Positions 1 to 8,286 of a stretch of 64,000 bases of DNA are shown here, one piece after another. Location: positions 124,001-188,000 of the forward strand of contig OY970389.1 of NCBI GenBank assembly GCA_963720235.1, written 5' to 3'. A model generated the notes under the pieces. That model saw nothing but the letters and a program-made list of their open reading frames with translations. It searched no databases and was not told the origin of the DNA. The first letter of the stretch is position 1. Every line of letters starts with the position of its first letter. This DNA is from JACMLC01 sp963720235. Lineage in GTDB: Bacteria; Acidobacteriota; Blastocatellia; Pyrinomonadales; Pyrinomonadaceae. The translations under genes were made by a program, and so were the position numbers.

Positions 1-2
1 GG

Positions 3-20
3 TTTTCCTCAAGAGGAAAA
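3..20 (+). promoter_or_regulatory. Inverted repeat covering the SD of the first gene
   Basis: TTTTCCTC-AA-GAGGAAAA is a perfect 8-bp inverted repeat whose right arm carries the SD of the gene starting at 26. It could mask the ribosome-binding site, or be the end of an upstream terminator outside the window. Confidence 0.3.
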
Positions 21-25
21 ATATT

Positions 26-1147
26 ATGGCTTCAGATTCCGACGGCATGGCGGGAACGGGCAAGTCGAAAGGGACAGACAACGCATCGAAAGAGCGTCTG
101 CTTGACCTGCGTGTCACCTCCTCGTTCCTACTCGTCTTTCTGGTCATCGGGCTGATAGTTCTTCTTTTCCAAAGCACAGAGGCCAGATGGTCTGCCCTGC
201 TCTGGGCTTTAGCCTGGTTGGCGATTGGCGACATCATAGGATTTCTGTTTGGCATCCCTCGCGTGCTCCAACAGCCGGACGCAAAGCCGCCCGCCACTCC
301 GCCAGCAGCAGCCGGAGGAGCTGCCGCGCCGCCTGCTTCGCCAACACCGAATCAAGATGTTTCTTACAGGCAAGAAGTCAACACAAACCTTGAGCAGATT
401 TCCGACTGGCTAACAAAGATTATCGTCGGCATCGGTCTGATAGAGTTGCGGCGTCTGCCAGAGCTTTTGTCCAGAGTCTCAAAATTTATGGCCGCAGGTT
501 TGGGCGCGACACAGCAGGCTCAAGTCCTCGCCGCCGGAATCATCATCTATTTTTCCATCCTCGGATTTTTGAGCGGCTACCTGCTGACGCGCATCTATCT
601 TTCCGGCGCATTCAGGCGCGCGGATACAGGCAATGTCCTTGTCTCTGGAATCCCGACGCCGATTTCCAGTCTCTTTGAGCAACTCTACAAATCCGTCACA
701 GAGATACGAGAGTTGATTACAAAGAGTAGTACACCGTCCACCTCACCCGCCGCCAGACAAGAGACTCCCACAGCCACAGCGGGGCAGAAAATACGTTCGG
801 TTTTATGGGTTGACGACGAGCCGGAAGGCAACAGCCTGATGATTAGCGAGATGAGAAAACAGCAGATTGCTGTGACCACTGTTAAATCAACACAGGAAGC
901 TCTGGCAGCATTTCAGCCCGGAAGGTTCGATGTCATCATCACAGATATGGGGCGACCGCTGGACGGAGGAAAGGCAGGCATCGAGCTTGTAAACTTAATC
1001 CGAAAGATGGACACACAGGTTCCGATTTTTATTTATTGTAGCAAGTACGCGGCTGAAGAATTCAGAGATGAAGCATTGAAGGCCGGGGCAACAGAGATTA
1101 GCTCGTCTCAAACAGATTTACGAAATTTTCTGCAACTCAGCAGTTGA
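26..1147 (+). CDS. Membrane protein with C-terminal response-regulator receiver domain
   Basis: The 373-residue protein has hydrophobic segments near residues 32-51, 57-78 and 168-190, with a Pro/Ala-rich linker at about 85-110. The C-terminal domain (about 257-373) looks like a CheY-type receiver: VLWVDDEP supplies the acidic pocket (D263, D264) and IITDMG the likely phospho-acceptor D307. Receivers fused to multi-pass membrane domains are uncommon, and no output domain follows, so it may act as a phosphate sink or by protein contacts. The start ATG has a GAGG Shine-Dalgarno (SD) sequence that lies inside a small inverted repeat at positions 3-20. No kinase gene adjoins it in the window. The receiver call is firm; the role is unknown. 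Confidence 0.75.
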   Translation: MASDSDGMAGTGKSKGTDNASKERLLDLRVTSSFLLVFLVIGLIVLLFQSTEARWSALLWALAWLAIGDIIGFLFGIPRVLQQPDAKPPATPPAAAGGAAAPPASPTPNQDVSYRQEVNTNLEQISDWLTKIIVGIGLIELRRLPELLSRVSKFMAAGLGATQQAQVLAAGIIIYFSILGFLSGYLLTRIYLSGAFRRADTGNVLVSGIPTPISSLFEQLYKSVTEIRELITKSSTPSTSPAARQETPTATAGQKIRSVLWVDDEPEGNSLMISEMRKQQIAVTTVKSTQEALAAFQPGRFDVIITDMGRPLDGGKAGIELVNLIRKMDTQVPIFIYCSKYAAEEFRDEALKAGATEISSSQTDLRNFLQLSS

Positions 1148-1173
1148 ATAAATTGAGCAATGCGAAGATAAGT

Positions 1174-1271
1174 TTCCCGCAAAGGCGCAAAGAAAGGCGC
1201 GAAGAAAGCTTTCCAGATAAATTGAGTTTCAACTCTTTGCGTCTTCTCTTCTTTGCGCCTTTGCGTGAGAT
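1174..1271. repeat. Intergenic inverted repeat, CGCAAAGGCGCAAAG family (copy 1)
   Basis: The left arm is rich in CGCAAAG and GCGCAAAG units; the right arm carries the complement CTTTGCGCCTTTGCG. It fills the gap between two convergent genes. Related copies lie at 10161, 22234, 23917 and 41385. The arms could form a long hairpin and serve both genes as a terminator. Confidence 0.75.
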
Positions 1272-1286
1272 TCTTTCGTCACTGCT

Positions 1287-2552
1287 TCAACGATTTGAGA
1301 TTCCCAAAGGTTGAAGCGGGCGCGGTGATGTGCCTTCAAAAAACCAGCTTGCGCCGACCTTCAAGCGGTGATGCCATGTCGGCAGCCGCGAAGTGTAGAG
1401 CGTAAAGCGTGCCTGTCGTGCAAGCGCGCCGCCGAATGCTTTGCCGCCCGCGAGCACCGCCGCGCGCTCCGTGCCGAGAGAGACTGCTTCGCCAAGCTCC
1501 TGAAAATGTTTGGTCTTCAACTCTCTTCCTTTAATCAGAGCCTTGATGTTGTTGCCAACGAGTCCTGCCTCTTGCAAAGCAAGCTGAGCAGTGCCTGCTA
1601 AGGTCGGGCTGGCGTCCTTGTAGAAAGCTATGTCGCCGAGCGCAAAGACATTTTCTCTCTGCTCTGCCTGAAGCGTCTGCCTGACCAGAATCAGCCCGCG
1701 CTCAGTCTTCGCTAAATCAAGCTTCTCAATAATCGGATTGACGCGCACGCCGCCTGTCCAGACGGTCGCAGCCGCCTCCACCTCCGCCGTTTCGCCTTCA
1801 TGCTCGAAGGTCAAGCCATCCGCGCGCACGCTCTTAACGCGCGTGTGCGTGTGCAATTCGACGCGCGCCTCTTTCAAAGCGTCTTCGACAAATTCGCGTA
1901 TCTCATCGCCCATGCCCGGCACAACCCTGTCGCCCATCTCTAAAATCATGACGCGCGGCTCGCCCGGCAGCGCGCGCCTCTCGAAGGCGTCGCGCAAAAG
2001 GTCTGACATCTTGGTCGCAAGCTCTACGCCGCTTGCGCCGCCGCCGACCACAGCGAAGGTCAGAAGCCTGCGCGCATCCTGCGGCGCGAAGTCCGGCGGC
2101 ACGCGGTCAAGAGCTTCGACCATCCTTTGTCGCAGCGCGTCCGCGTGCGCCAGCTTGCGAAAGGGCATCGTGTGTTCCGCCGCGCCTTCTACGTTCCAGT
2201 AATTCGTGATGCCGCCGACGGCCAGCACCAGAATGTCGTACGGAATGCGCTCCGCGCGCCCGGCAATCGTTGCCTCCTGCGCGTCCATATCAATCTCCGT
2301 CACTTCGCCCTGTATGACACGCACATCGTCGTCCAGCAGTTCTTTGTAATGCGGCGCAATGTGCCATGCCTCTACCTCGCCGCTCAGATATTCATAGAGC
2401 ATCGGCGTGAAGAGAAAATGGTCTTCCGAGCTGATGAGCGTCACTTCGCCCACGCCTGCGACCTCTAAAGCCGTGAAGAGACCTCCGAAACCGCCGCCGA
2501 CGATTAATATTCTAGCCTTTTGATATGCCATATCCATTGATGGATTCAGCAT
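1287..2552 (-). CDS. ndh: Type II NADH dehydrogenase-like FAD/NAD oxidoreductase
   Basis: This is a pyridine-nucleotide disulphide oxidoreductase-fold flavoprotein, most like NDH-2, which passes electrons from NADH to quinone at the inner face of the membrane without pumping protons. Near the N-terminus ILIVGGGFGGLF is the FAD dinucleotide-binding loop. A second loop, VVGGGASGVELA, in mid-protein should bind NAD(H), and ALGDIAFY near the C-terminus is the usual second flavin contact. Start choice is uncertain. An AGGGAGG lies 18 nt upstream of the ATG at 2552, rather far, while the ATG at 2531 gives MAYQKARILIVGGG, a natural N-terminus. The gene is convergent with the receiver-protein gene. 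A related sulfide:quinone-type oxidoreductase cannot be excluded. Confidence 0.85.
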   Translation of the reverse strand: MLNPSMDMAYQKARILIVGGGFGGLFTALEVAGVGEVTLISSEDHFLFTPMLYEYLSGEVEAWHIAPHYKELLDDDVRVIQGEVTEIDMDAQEATIAGRAERIPYDILVLAVGGITNYWNVEGAAEHTMPFRKLAHADALRQRMVEALDRVPPDFAPQDARRLLTFAVVGGGASGVELATKMSDLLRDAFERRALPGEPRVMILEMGDRVVPGMGDEIREFVEDALKEARVELHTHTRVKSVRADGLTFEHEGETAEVEAAATVWTGGVRVNPIIEKLDLAKTERGLILVRQTLQAEQRENVFALGDIAFYKDASPTLAGTAQLALQEAGLVGNNIKALIKGRELKTKHFQELGEAVSLGTERAAVLAGGKAFGGALARQARFTLYTSRLPTWHHRLKVGASWFFEGTSPRPLQPLGISNR

Positions 2553-2643
2553 ATCCAGCGATTGCCGAATCCTCCCTGCCGTTTCAGATGTATTGGAAAT
2601 AATCCACAGTTTCTTTAGACTGTCCGGCAAACAATGTCAACAA

Positions 2644-2761
2644 GAGCAAGGATGAAGGCGGAGGGATGAAGGATGAAAAGCATGCATCTTCAGACATAGG
2701 GCATTCAATTTCAAATAGCACATTCTTCATCCTTCCGCCTTCATCCTTCCGCCTTGCTCTT
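2644..2761. repeat. Inverted repeat, GATGAAGGCGGA family (copy 1)
   Basis: It begins GAGCAAG and ends CTTGCTCTT. The arms are made of alternating GGATGAAGG and GGCGGA units and their complements. The centre contains CATTCAATTTCAAATAGCA, which recurs with one change in the copy at 17871-17987. At about 118 bp with inverted arms and no coding potential it resembles a short non-autonomous element. It lies in the divergent gap between ndh and rpsO. Confidence 0.75.
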
Positions 2762-2820
2762 CGCTGGACACTCCCCAATCGCCGTGTTAAATTGCCTCGT
2801 CTTTTAATTTTAGCGGTTGC

Positions 2821-2836
2821 CGCTCTTAAAAGAGCG
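2821..2836 (+). promoter_or_regulatory. Palindrome in the rpsO leader
   Basis: CGCTCTT-AA-AAGAGCG is a perfect 7-bp inverted repeat ending 35 nt before the rpsO start and 15 nt before its SD (GGGAGG, 2852-2857). In several bacterial groups S15 represses its own mRNA through structured leaders of unrelated sequence. That this hairpin is such an element is inference. Confidence 0.35.
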
Positions 2837-2871
2837 TGTTTACTGCGGTCTGGGAGGACCATTTAGAGCTT

Positions 2872-3141
2872 ATGTCGTTAGCTAAAGAAACAAAAGAGAG
2901 AATCTTGACCGATTACCGCACGCATGACGCGGATACCGGTTCACCACAGGTACAGATTGCACTGCTCAGCCAGCGCATTAACGAGTTGACAGAGCATTTC
3001 AAAACGCACAAGAAAGATAACCACTCGCGGCGCGGCCTGCTCAAGATGGTCTCGCAGCGCAGGAGTCTTCTCGACTACCTTAAACGCAAAGATATAGAGC
3101 GTTATCACGAGGTCGTGAGCCGACTCGGCCTGCGTCGCTAG
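2872..3141 (+). CDS. rpsO: 30S ribosomal protein S15
   Basis: At 89 residues it has the standard S15 length. It matches the family throughout: TGSPQVQIALLSQRINELTEH, then the conserved DNHSRRGLLKMVSQRR loop that contacts 16S rRNA, and a C-terminal DYLKRKDIERY helix. S15 binds 16S rRNA early in small-subunit assembly. The start ATG is chosen by family length and by GGGAGG 14 nt upstream; the frame is open further upstream but that part has no S15 similarity. pnp follows, a very widely conserved order. Confidence 0.98.
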   Translation: MSLAKETKERILTDYRTHDADTGSPQVQIALLSQRINELTEHFKTHKKDNHSRRGLLKMVSQRRSLLDYLKRKDIERYHEVVSRLGLRR

Positions 3142-3296
3142 GCGTACCGCAAACTTAAACACACAGAGAGAGAACTTCGAGTCTCTTTAAAGAACAATTC
3201 GCATCCATCGAAGGGCTTGCGGGCAGTGCCGAACGTGACGGCGATGACTGAAGGCAAGCGGGTGCGAGCAAGAGCCTCTCGGCGGAAAACTTAAGG

Positions 3297-3341
3297 GCGA
3301 CGCAAGGCTTCACGGCATGTTTGGAGTCTGCGTCGCTTTTG
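3297..3341 (+). terminator. Hairpin plus T-run between rpsO and pnp
   Basis: GCGACGCA (3297-3304) pairs with TGCGTCGC (3329-3336), followed by TTTT. The 24-nt loop is long for a terminator, so it may be an attenuator or a processing structure instead. The whole 394-nt gap (3142-3535) holds no credible gene and is probably transcribed leader for pnp. Confidence 0.45.
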
Positions 3342-3535
3342 GTTTAACGGCAGAGAGTTTTCTTCCGGCAGCGCCTTTCTCGCGCCTCACGTAGCGCGAG
3401 GCTCCGGGCGCTTTTGTGGCCGGGCCGCTTAAATAATTTAATCCCAGAGTCGGGCGCGGCGGATGAGACGCACGTTGCCTTTCTCCTGCCGGTTGAGCAG
3501 GAATCCGAGTTGTCCATGAAGGAGACAAACCAAGT

Positions 3536-5674
3536 ATGTCAGTCAAGAAATATTTAAAAGAGTCCATCAAGCTGGGCGATAAAGAGTTGACCGTCGAAAC
3601 CGGACGGGTCGCCAAACAGGCCAATGGCTCGGTCGTCATACGCTACGGCGACACGATGCTGCTCGTCGCGGCGGTCGGAGCGAACCAGCCACGTGAAGGC
3701 ATAGATTTTTTCCCGCTCACGGTCGAGTATCGTGAATCAAATTACGCAGCCGGGCGCATTCCCGGCAACTACTTCCGGCGCGAAGGTCGCCCCAACGAAA
3801 AAGAAGTACTTACCGCACGCTGCATTGATCGCCCAATCCGCCCGCTCTTCACAGAAGGTTACAGAAACGAAACACAGGTCATCGCGACAGTCATCTCGGC
3901 AGACCCGGATAACGACCCAGATGTCATAGCCATCACAGGAGCTTCCTGTGCGCTCTATCTTTCTGACATTCCATTTTCGACTCCGATTGCGGGCGTCCGC
4001 GTCGGACTCATTGATGGCCGCTATGTCATCAACCCGACCTATGATGAAAGGCGCGAGTCGCGTCTGAATCTGGTTGTGGCCGGAACGGAAGAGGCCATTG
4101 TGATGGTCGAAGCAGGCGCGCTCGAAGTTTCGGAAGAGATTATGGTCGAGGCTCTGATGCTCGCGCACAAGGAGATTAATCGCCTCTGTCGCTGGCAGAA
4201 GGAGCTGTACAAAGCTCTTGAGATACAGAAGCGCGAAGTTGTTGCGCCCATTCTTAATGAAGAGATGCTCGGCGAGATTGAGAGAAACTATGCGGATAAA
4301 CTCCGCGCCGCGCTCGACACAACACAGCAGAATAAGCTTGCCTCTTATGCAGGAGTTGACGCGCTCAAAAAAGAGGTCGTCGAATCTTATCCCGAAGACC
4401 AGCTTGAGCAGCGTCTGATGGCAAAGAAGATTTTTGACCATCTCAAGGAAAAGATTTTCCGCGACGACATTCTCAACAATCGTCGCAGGCCGGATGGTCG
4501 CCGCTTCTCAGAAATTCGCCCAATCACATGCGAAGTGGGCTGGCTGCCGAGAGTTCACGGCTCTGCTCTTTTCACACGCGGCGAGACGCAGGCTCTTGTC
4601 ACGACCACTTTGGGAACGAAGGACGACGAGCAATTTATAGACGATCTCGAACAGGGCGAGGTCAAGCGTCGTTTCCTCTTGCACTACAATTTCCCGCATT
4701 ACTCTGTCGGTGAAGTTGGCCGCTTCGGCTCATCCAGCCGCCGCGAGATTGGACACGGCGCACTCGCGCGTCGCTCCATCGAGCCTGTGCTGCCGGACGA
4801 AGCAGACTTTCCTTACACGCTCCGAATTGTTTCGGACATCACGGAATCGAACGGCTCGTCTTCAATGGCTTCTATCTGCGGCGGCATCCTGAGTTTGATG
4901 GATGCGGGCGTGCCTTTGAAGAGAACCGTCGCCGGAGTTGCGATGGGACTCGTGATGGAAGGCAACAAGTACGCGATTCTCTCAGACATCGCGGGCGCGG
5001 AAGACCATTACGGCGACATGGACTTTAAGGTCGCAGGCTCGCGCGACGGCATCACGGCCTTGCAGATGGACATCAAGATTGGCGGCATCAACGCGCAGAT
5101 TATGGCCGAAGCTCTTGAGCAGGCCAGAAAGGGCCGCCTGCATATTTTAGGCGTGATGGAGAAAGCCATCGCAGAGCCTCGCACAGATATTGCGCCGCAC
5201 GCGCCGCGCATTATTCAAATCAAGATTAACCCGGACAAAATCCGCGACGTGATTGGGCCAGGCGGCAAGATGATTCGCTCGATTGTCGAAGAGACTGGAG
5301 CGAAGATTGATGTCGAAGATGACGGCACAGTCTCGATTGCGACTGCCGATGCGGAAGCTGCCAAAGCTGCTGTGGATAAGATTCGCGGGCTGACTGCGGA
5401 AGCCGAAATCGGCGAGACTTATCTCGGCACAGTCTCGCGCATCGTGGATTTCGGAGCTTTTGTCGAAATCTTTCCCGGCACGGACGGCCTCTTGCACATC
5501 TCTGAAATCGCGGATCGCCGCGTCAAGGATGTGCGCGACGAATTGAAGGAAGGCCAGCAGGTCTTGGTCAAATGCATAGGCAAAGAGGGCAATAAAATCA
5601 AGCTCTCGCGCAAGGCTATCCTGCGTGACGAGAAGCAAAAGGCCGAAGCCGCAGGCGCGGGTGAAGCTGAGTAA
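3536..5674 (+). CDS. pnp: Polyribonucleotide nucleotidyltransferase (PNPase)
   Basis: PNPase degrades RNA 3' to 5' by phosphorolysis and can add 3' tails; it forms a trimer in the cytoplasm, often within a degradosome. The 712 residues carry the full set of domains: a first RNase PH domain (about 10-140), a helical linker, a second RNase PH domain starting near GRRFSEIRPI and including HGSALFTRGETQAL, a KH domain with the GPGGK loop (about 555-615), and a C-terminal S1 domain with VSRIVDFGAFVEI (about 625-695). The start ATG has AAGGAG 13 nt upstream. The gene is intact, directly downstream of rpsO. Confidence 0.98.
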   Translation: MSVKKYLKESIKLGDKELTVETGRVAKQANGSVVIRYGDTMLLVAAVGANQPREGIDFFPLTVEYRESNYAAGRIPGNYFRREGRPNEKEVLTARCIDRPIRPLFTEGYRNETQVIATVISADPDNDPDVIAITGASCALYLSDIPFSTPIAGVRVGLIDGRYVINPTYDERRESRLNLVVAGTEEAIVMVEAGALEVSEEIMVEALMLAHKEINRLCRWQKELYKALEIQKREVVAPILNEEMLGEIERNYADKLRAALDTTQQNKLASYAGVDALKKEVVESYPEDQLEQRLMAKKIFDHLKEKIFRDDILNNRRRPDGRRFSEIRPITCEVGWLPRVHGSALFTRGETQALVTTTLGTKDDEQFIDDLEQGEVKRRFLLHYNFPHYSVGEVGRFGSSSRREIGHGALARRSIEPVLPDEADFPYTLRIVSDITESNGSSSMASICGGILSLMDAGVPLKRTVAGVAMGLVMEGNKYAILSDIAGAEDHYGDMDFKVAGSRDGITALQMDIKIGGINAQIMAEALEQARKGRLHILGVMEKAIAEPRTDIAPHAPRIIQIKINPDKIRDVIGPGGKMIRSIVEETGAKIDVEDDGTVSIATADAEAAKAAVDKIRGLTAEAEIGETYLGTVSRIVDFGAFVEIFPGTDGLLHISEIADRRVKDVRDELKEGQQVLVKCIGKEGNKIKLSRKAILRDEKQKAEAAGAGEAE

Positions 5675-5709
5675 AAAGGCCGAAGTTACAGGCGATAAGC
5701 CGAAAGCGG

Positions 5710-5753
5710 GGCAAAGGCGTGGATGTTATCTTCGCCTTTGCCTTTTACTTTTT
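5710..5753 (+). terminator. Rho-independent terminator of pnp
   Basis: GGCAAAGGCG (5710-5719) and CGCCTTTGCC (5733-5742) form a perfect 10-bp stem with a 13-nt loop, followed by TTTTACTTTTT. It lies 35 nt after the pnp stop. Confidence 0.85.
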
Positions 5754-6170
5754 CGCAGGGGCTTTAATTCTTAAAGTAATTTTTTAACATTTTGGCCTAT
5801 TTTTTCTTGACATTCGGGTATAAAGGCTAGTTTAATCACGCCACGAATTTGGAATCCATGCAGTATTCGGCGTCTTTCTCTAGTGATGAAGGAAGCTACT
5901 TCATCAGTTTTCAACATTGAACAGAGATTTTTGACGACGAGCAAGCCAAAAGCAGGTCTTTCAAGGGGTGAAGTCGGATAAGCTAGTGAGCCCGCCCGCC
6001 CCTGCATAATTTGCTAAAAGCACTTACAGCAAATCTGACCGCTTCGCATTGACGGATTGTTGTCTCTGAATTGAATTGATTTTTAGTTTAGATGGTTCGA
6101 GCCTTCGAGCGTCGCCCAAGATTAAGACGCTTCCCTCGAACCAGGAGTGTCCAGGGAGGGACTCCTAATC
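5754..6170. other. Long AT-richer gap upstream of the PEP-CTERM gene, with a promoter-like site
   Basis: No gene could be supported here. The stretch is more AT-rich than its surroundings. TTGACA at 5807-5812 and TTTAAT at 5831-5836, 18 bp apart, resemble a sigma-70 promoter reading toward the gene at 6171, which would leave a leader of about 330 nt. A 78-codon minus-strand frame (5771-6007) has no recognisable family and no convincing ribosome site; a decayed gene remnant is possible. Confidence 0.3.
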
Positions 6171-6734
6171 ATGAGGAATCGAGCTTTTCGCCCCATTGCT
6201 ACGATACTCTGCATCTTGCTGATAGCCGCCGTTAACGTGCAGGCCAGCCCAGTGCAGATGGGTGATGTGGTCAACGTTGTGAGCGGCAGTTCGCGCAATG
6301 GTTGGCAGAATGCTTCTACGGAGCTGCGGCTCGTAGGACAGGAAGACAAGGCCGCCGCCAGCAGTTCGACGCAGGAATCGCCCGCGCCAGCCGACAGCGC
6401 TGGCATACAGGTTCAGACCGAAGAAGTCACGGAAGTCACCGCCGACGAAGTTTGCGCTTGCGACGATATTCCAATCGCGGGCGGCTTTCCGAAGTGGCCG
6501 TTTCTGGCTCTCATCCCGGCAGTTTGTCTGACAGGCATCTGCTCCGGCGATGAAGAATGCGAGACTCCGCCATGCAGAGACTCTTCGCCTTCGCCGCCCT
6601 GCCCGAATTGCGATGTCGTGCCGGAGCCAGCTTCGCTCCTGCTCTTTGGTACAGGACTCGCGGCCTTAGGAGCCGGCGCGCGTCGTCGCTACAATCGTTC
6701 CAGAGCAGCCAAGCAGCAAACCACGACTAACTAA
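6171..6734 (+). CDS. PEP-CTERM sorting-signal protein
   Basis: This secreted protein of 187 residues is unknown apart from its ends. The N-terminus is a signal peptide (MRNRAF, then a hydrophobic stretch to about residue 25). The C-terminus carries a textbook PEP-CTERM tail: VPEPASLLLFGTG, a hydrophobic helix, then a basic end (RRRYNRSR). Such tails are cut and processed by an exosortase and are linked to exopolysaccharide and biofilm matrix. The middle is low-complexity with several Cys, including CDD, CETPPC and CPNC. The ATG at 6171 is preferred over an upstream in-frame GTG because AGGGAGGG lies about 10 nt ahead. No exosortase gene is in the window. The next gene starts 20 nt downstream, suggesting an operon. 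Confidence 0.85.
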   Translation: MRNRAFRPIATILCILLIAAVNVQASPVQMGDVVNVVSGSSRNGWQNASTELRLVGQEDKAAASSSTQESPAPADSAGIQVQTEEVTEVTADEVCACDDIPIAGGFPKWPFLALIPAVCLTGICSGDEECETPPCRDSSPSPPCPNCDVVPEPASLLLFGTGLAALGAGARRRYNRSRAAKQQTTTN

Positions 6735-6754
6735 GAGGAGGGCAAGAACGCAAC

Positions 6755-7771
6755 ATGAAAAAAATCTACGTCTCATGCACTTTCGCCCTCATGCTCCTGT
6801 TGACGTGTTCTCTGGTGCAGGCGAATGCAAAAGATACCAAAGAGCCGAAACTGAAAAAGGGTTATGGTCGGATGGACTTGAAAACGTCCCCGGCTGGATA
6901 CCCCTTGATTGTTGACGGCAAAGATTACGGCGTCACATACAATCCTGCGCAGTCCATAGACCTTCCGGCAGGCACGCACACAGTCGAAGTGCTCTTCCCG
7001 AATCGTCGCTGGACGCAGCAGATAAACATCCTTGCAGGCAAACGCAACTGCATCTGTCTCAACTACACGACGCGCGTCATTACGCGGCCCTGCCCGTACC
7101 CGGTCAGCGTCTCTGCGCCTGCTGTGGTTGACGACGGCGATGTGATTACTTATAGCTCCGATGTCGCTTATGGCGGCACACAGCCTTTGAACTACACCTG
7201 GACTGTGAGCCCGCCTTCGGCCAGAATCCTGAGCGGAGCAAGCACCAATACCATCACTGTTGACTCGACCGGACTGGGCCGTCAGAAAGTGACTGCCATT
7301 CTCGTCGTGGACGACGGTTCAGGCGACCCGACGTGTCGGCAGATGGCTCAGGCGAGCGTGGATGTCACACCTCCGCCGCCGCTCAAGCCGCCGATTCGTA
7401 AGTTTGACGAGTTTCCGTCTGTGGCCTTTGACGATGACAAGGCACGCTTGGACAATCTGGCTATCGAGTTGCAGAACTCACCGGATTCGACGGGCTATCT
7501 GTTCGTCTATGCCGGAAAGAACAGCCGCGTCGGACAGGCTGACCGCCTCGGCGCACGCACGCTGGACTATCTGGTCAACACGCGCGGCCTCAATGCACGC
7601 CGCATAGTGATTGTCAACGGCGGTTACAGGGAGACAGACTATTACGAGTTCTGGCTGGTTCCGCAGGGGGCTGAGCCTCCGCAACCGAGCCCGACCGTGC
7701 AGCCGGGCGAAGTCAGGCCCGCGCCCGAACGCACTCCGCGTCGCACGCGCCGCAATAGTCGTCGCAGATAG
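6755..7771 (+). CDS. Secreted PEGA / PKD-like / OmpA-like-fold protein
   Basis: The signal peptide ends near residue 24 (LVQANA). Residues about 40-95 look like a PEGA domain (SPAGYPLIVDGKDYG, then DLPAGTHTVEV). Residues about 110-205 resemble a PKD/Ig-like beta sandwich. Residues about 212-305 resemble a divergent OmpA-type domain: VAFDDDKARLDNLAIELQ, then ADRLGARTLDYLV and GLNARRI. The family's peptidoglycan-contacting residues are not clearly kept. The tail is basic and Arg-rich. The SD GAGGAGG precedes the ATG. It lies 20 nt after the PEP-CTERM gene, so the two are probably co-transcribed and may meet at the envelope; that link is inference. Confidence 0.7.
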   Translation: MKKIYVSCTFALMLLLTCSLVQANAKDTKEPKLKKGYGRMDLKTSPAGYPLIVDGKDYGVTYNPAQSIDLPAGTHTVEVLFPNRRWTQQINILAGKRNCICLNYTTRVITRPCPYPVSVSAPAVVDDGDVITYSSDVAYGGTQPLNYTWTVSPPSARILSGASTNTITVDSTGLGRQKVTAILVVDDGSGDPTCRQMAQASVDVTPPPPLKPPIRKFDEFPSVAFDDDKARLDNLAIELQNSPDSTGYLFVYAGKNSRVGQADRLGARTLDYLVNTRGLNARRIVIVNGGYRETDYYEFWLVPQGAEPPQPSPTVQPGEVRPAPERTPRRTRRNSRRR

Positions 7772-7792
7772 AGAACGAATGAAACTTGACGG

Positions 7793-7847
7793 GTGACAGA
7801 TGAAGAGTGATGAGAAGTTATGATTCTCGTCACTCTTCACTTGTCAC
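7793..7847. repeat. Inverted repeat, GTGACGAGTGAC type
   Basis: Arms 7793-7815 and 7825-7847 match at 20 of 23 positions (GTGACA..TGAAGAGTGA..GAGA) around a 9-nt loop. It lies 22 nt after a stop codon. There is no T-run, so it looks more like a dispersed repeat than a terminator. Confidence 0.65.
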
Positions 7848-7962
7848 TCGTCACTGTTTTCGCCTAAGCTCTGTCCGACAAGCTCTCTCTGTTTTCTGTA
7901 GAAGATTCTGGCCCCCCAAAACTTTTTTGGATAAAGTGTTTCCGTTAAGGAGGATTGGATTT

Positions 7963-8127
7963 ATGGCTGATGATAATGGCGGCGGTGGCGGCAGCAGTGT
8001 TGGAGTGGTCGCGATTCTGGTGATTTTTCTCATTGTCGTCGTCGCGCTGTTTCTGGCCTGGCGCGGCGGCGTGTTCGGCGGCAAAAAGACAGAAGTTGAC
8101 ATCAACGTCACAGCGCCCGGTAAATAG
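7963..8127 (+). CDS. Small single-pass membrane protein
   Basis: The predicted protein has 54 residues: a short Gly-rich N-terminus (MADDNGGGGGSS), one strong transmembrane helix (about 13-33), then WRGGVFGGKKTEVDINVTAPGK. The ATG follows AAGGAGG with 9-nt spacing; upstream in-frame codons have no support. A strong terminator follows at once, so this is a compact single gene. No family is recognised. Confidence 0.7.
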   Translation: MADDNGGGGGSSVGVVAILVIFLIVVVALFLAWRGGVFGGKKTEVDINVTAPGK

Positions 8128-8150
8128 AGTTTCAGGCTCAGGGAAGTTGA

Positions 8151-8189
8151 AGAGAGGAGCGGCCCGTAAAATCGCTCCTCTCTTTTTTT
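8151..8189 (+). terminator. Rho-independent terminator
   Basis: AGAGAGGAGCG (8151-8161) pairs perfectly with CGCTCCTCTCT (8173-8183), followed by a run of T. It ends the small membrane-protein transcript. Confidence 0.9.
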
Positions 8190-8286
8190 ATGAGGATGAA
8201 GGAGCGGCTTTTGTCTTTTAGCCGTTTACCCTTTACCATAAACCATTCAAAGACCAACGACTCTTCGGAAGAGGTATTCAACAAAA

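Noticed and set aside
5771..6007. 78-codon minus-strand frame as a gene
   Set aside because: No family, no ribosome site, and it overlaps a promoter-like region on the other strand; kept only as a remark on the gap.
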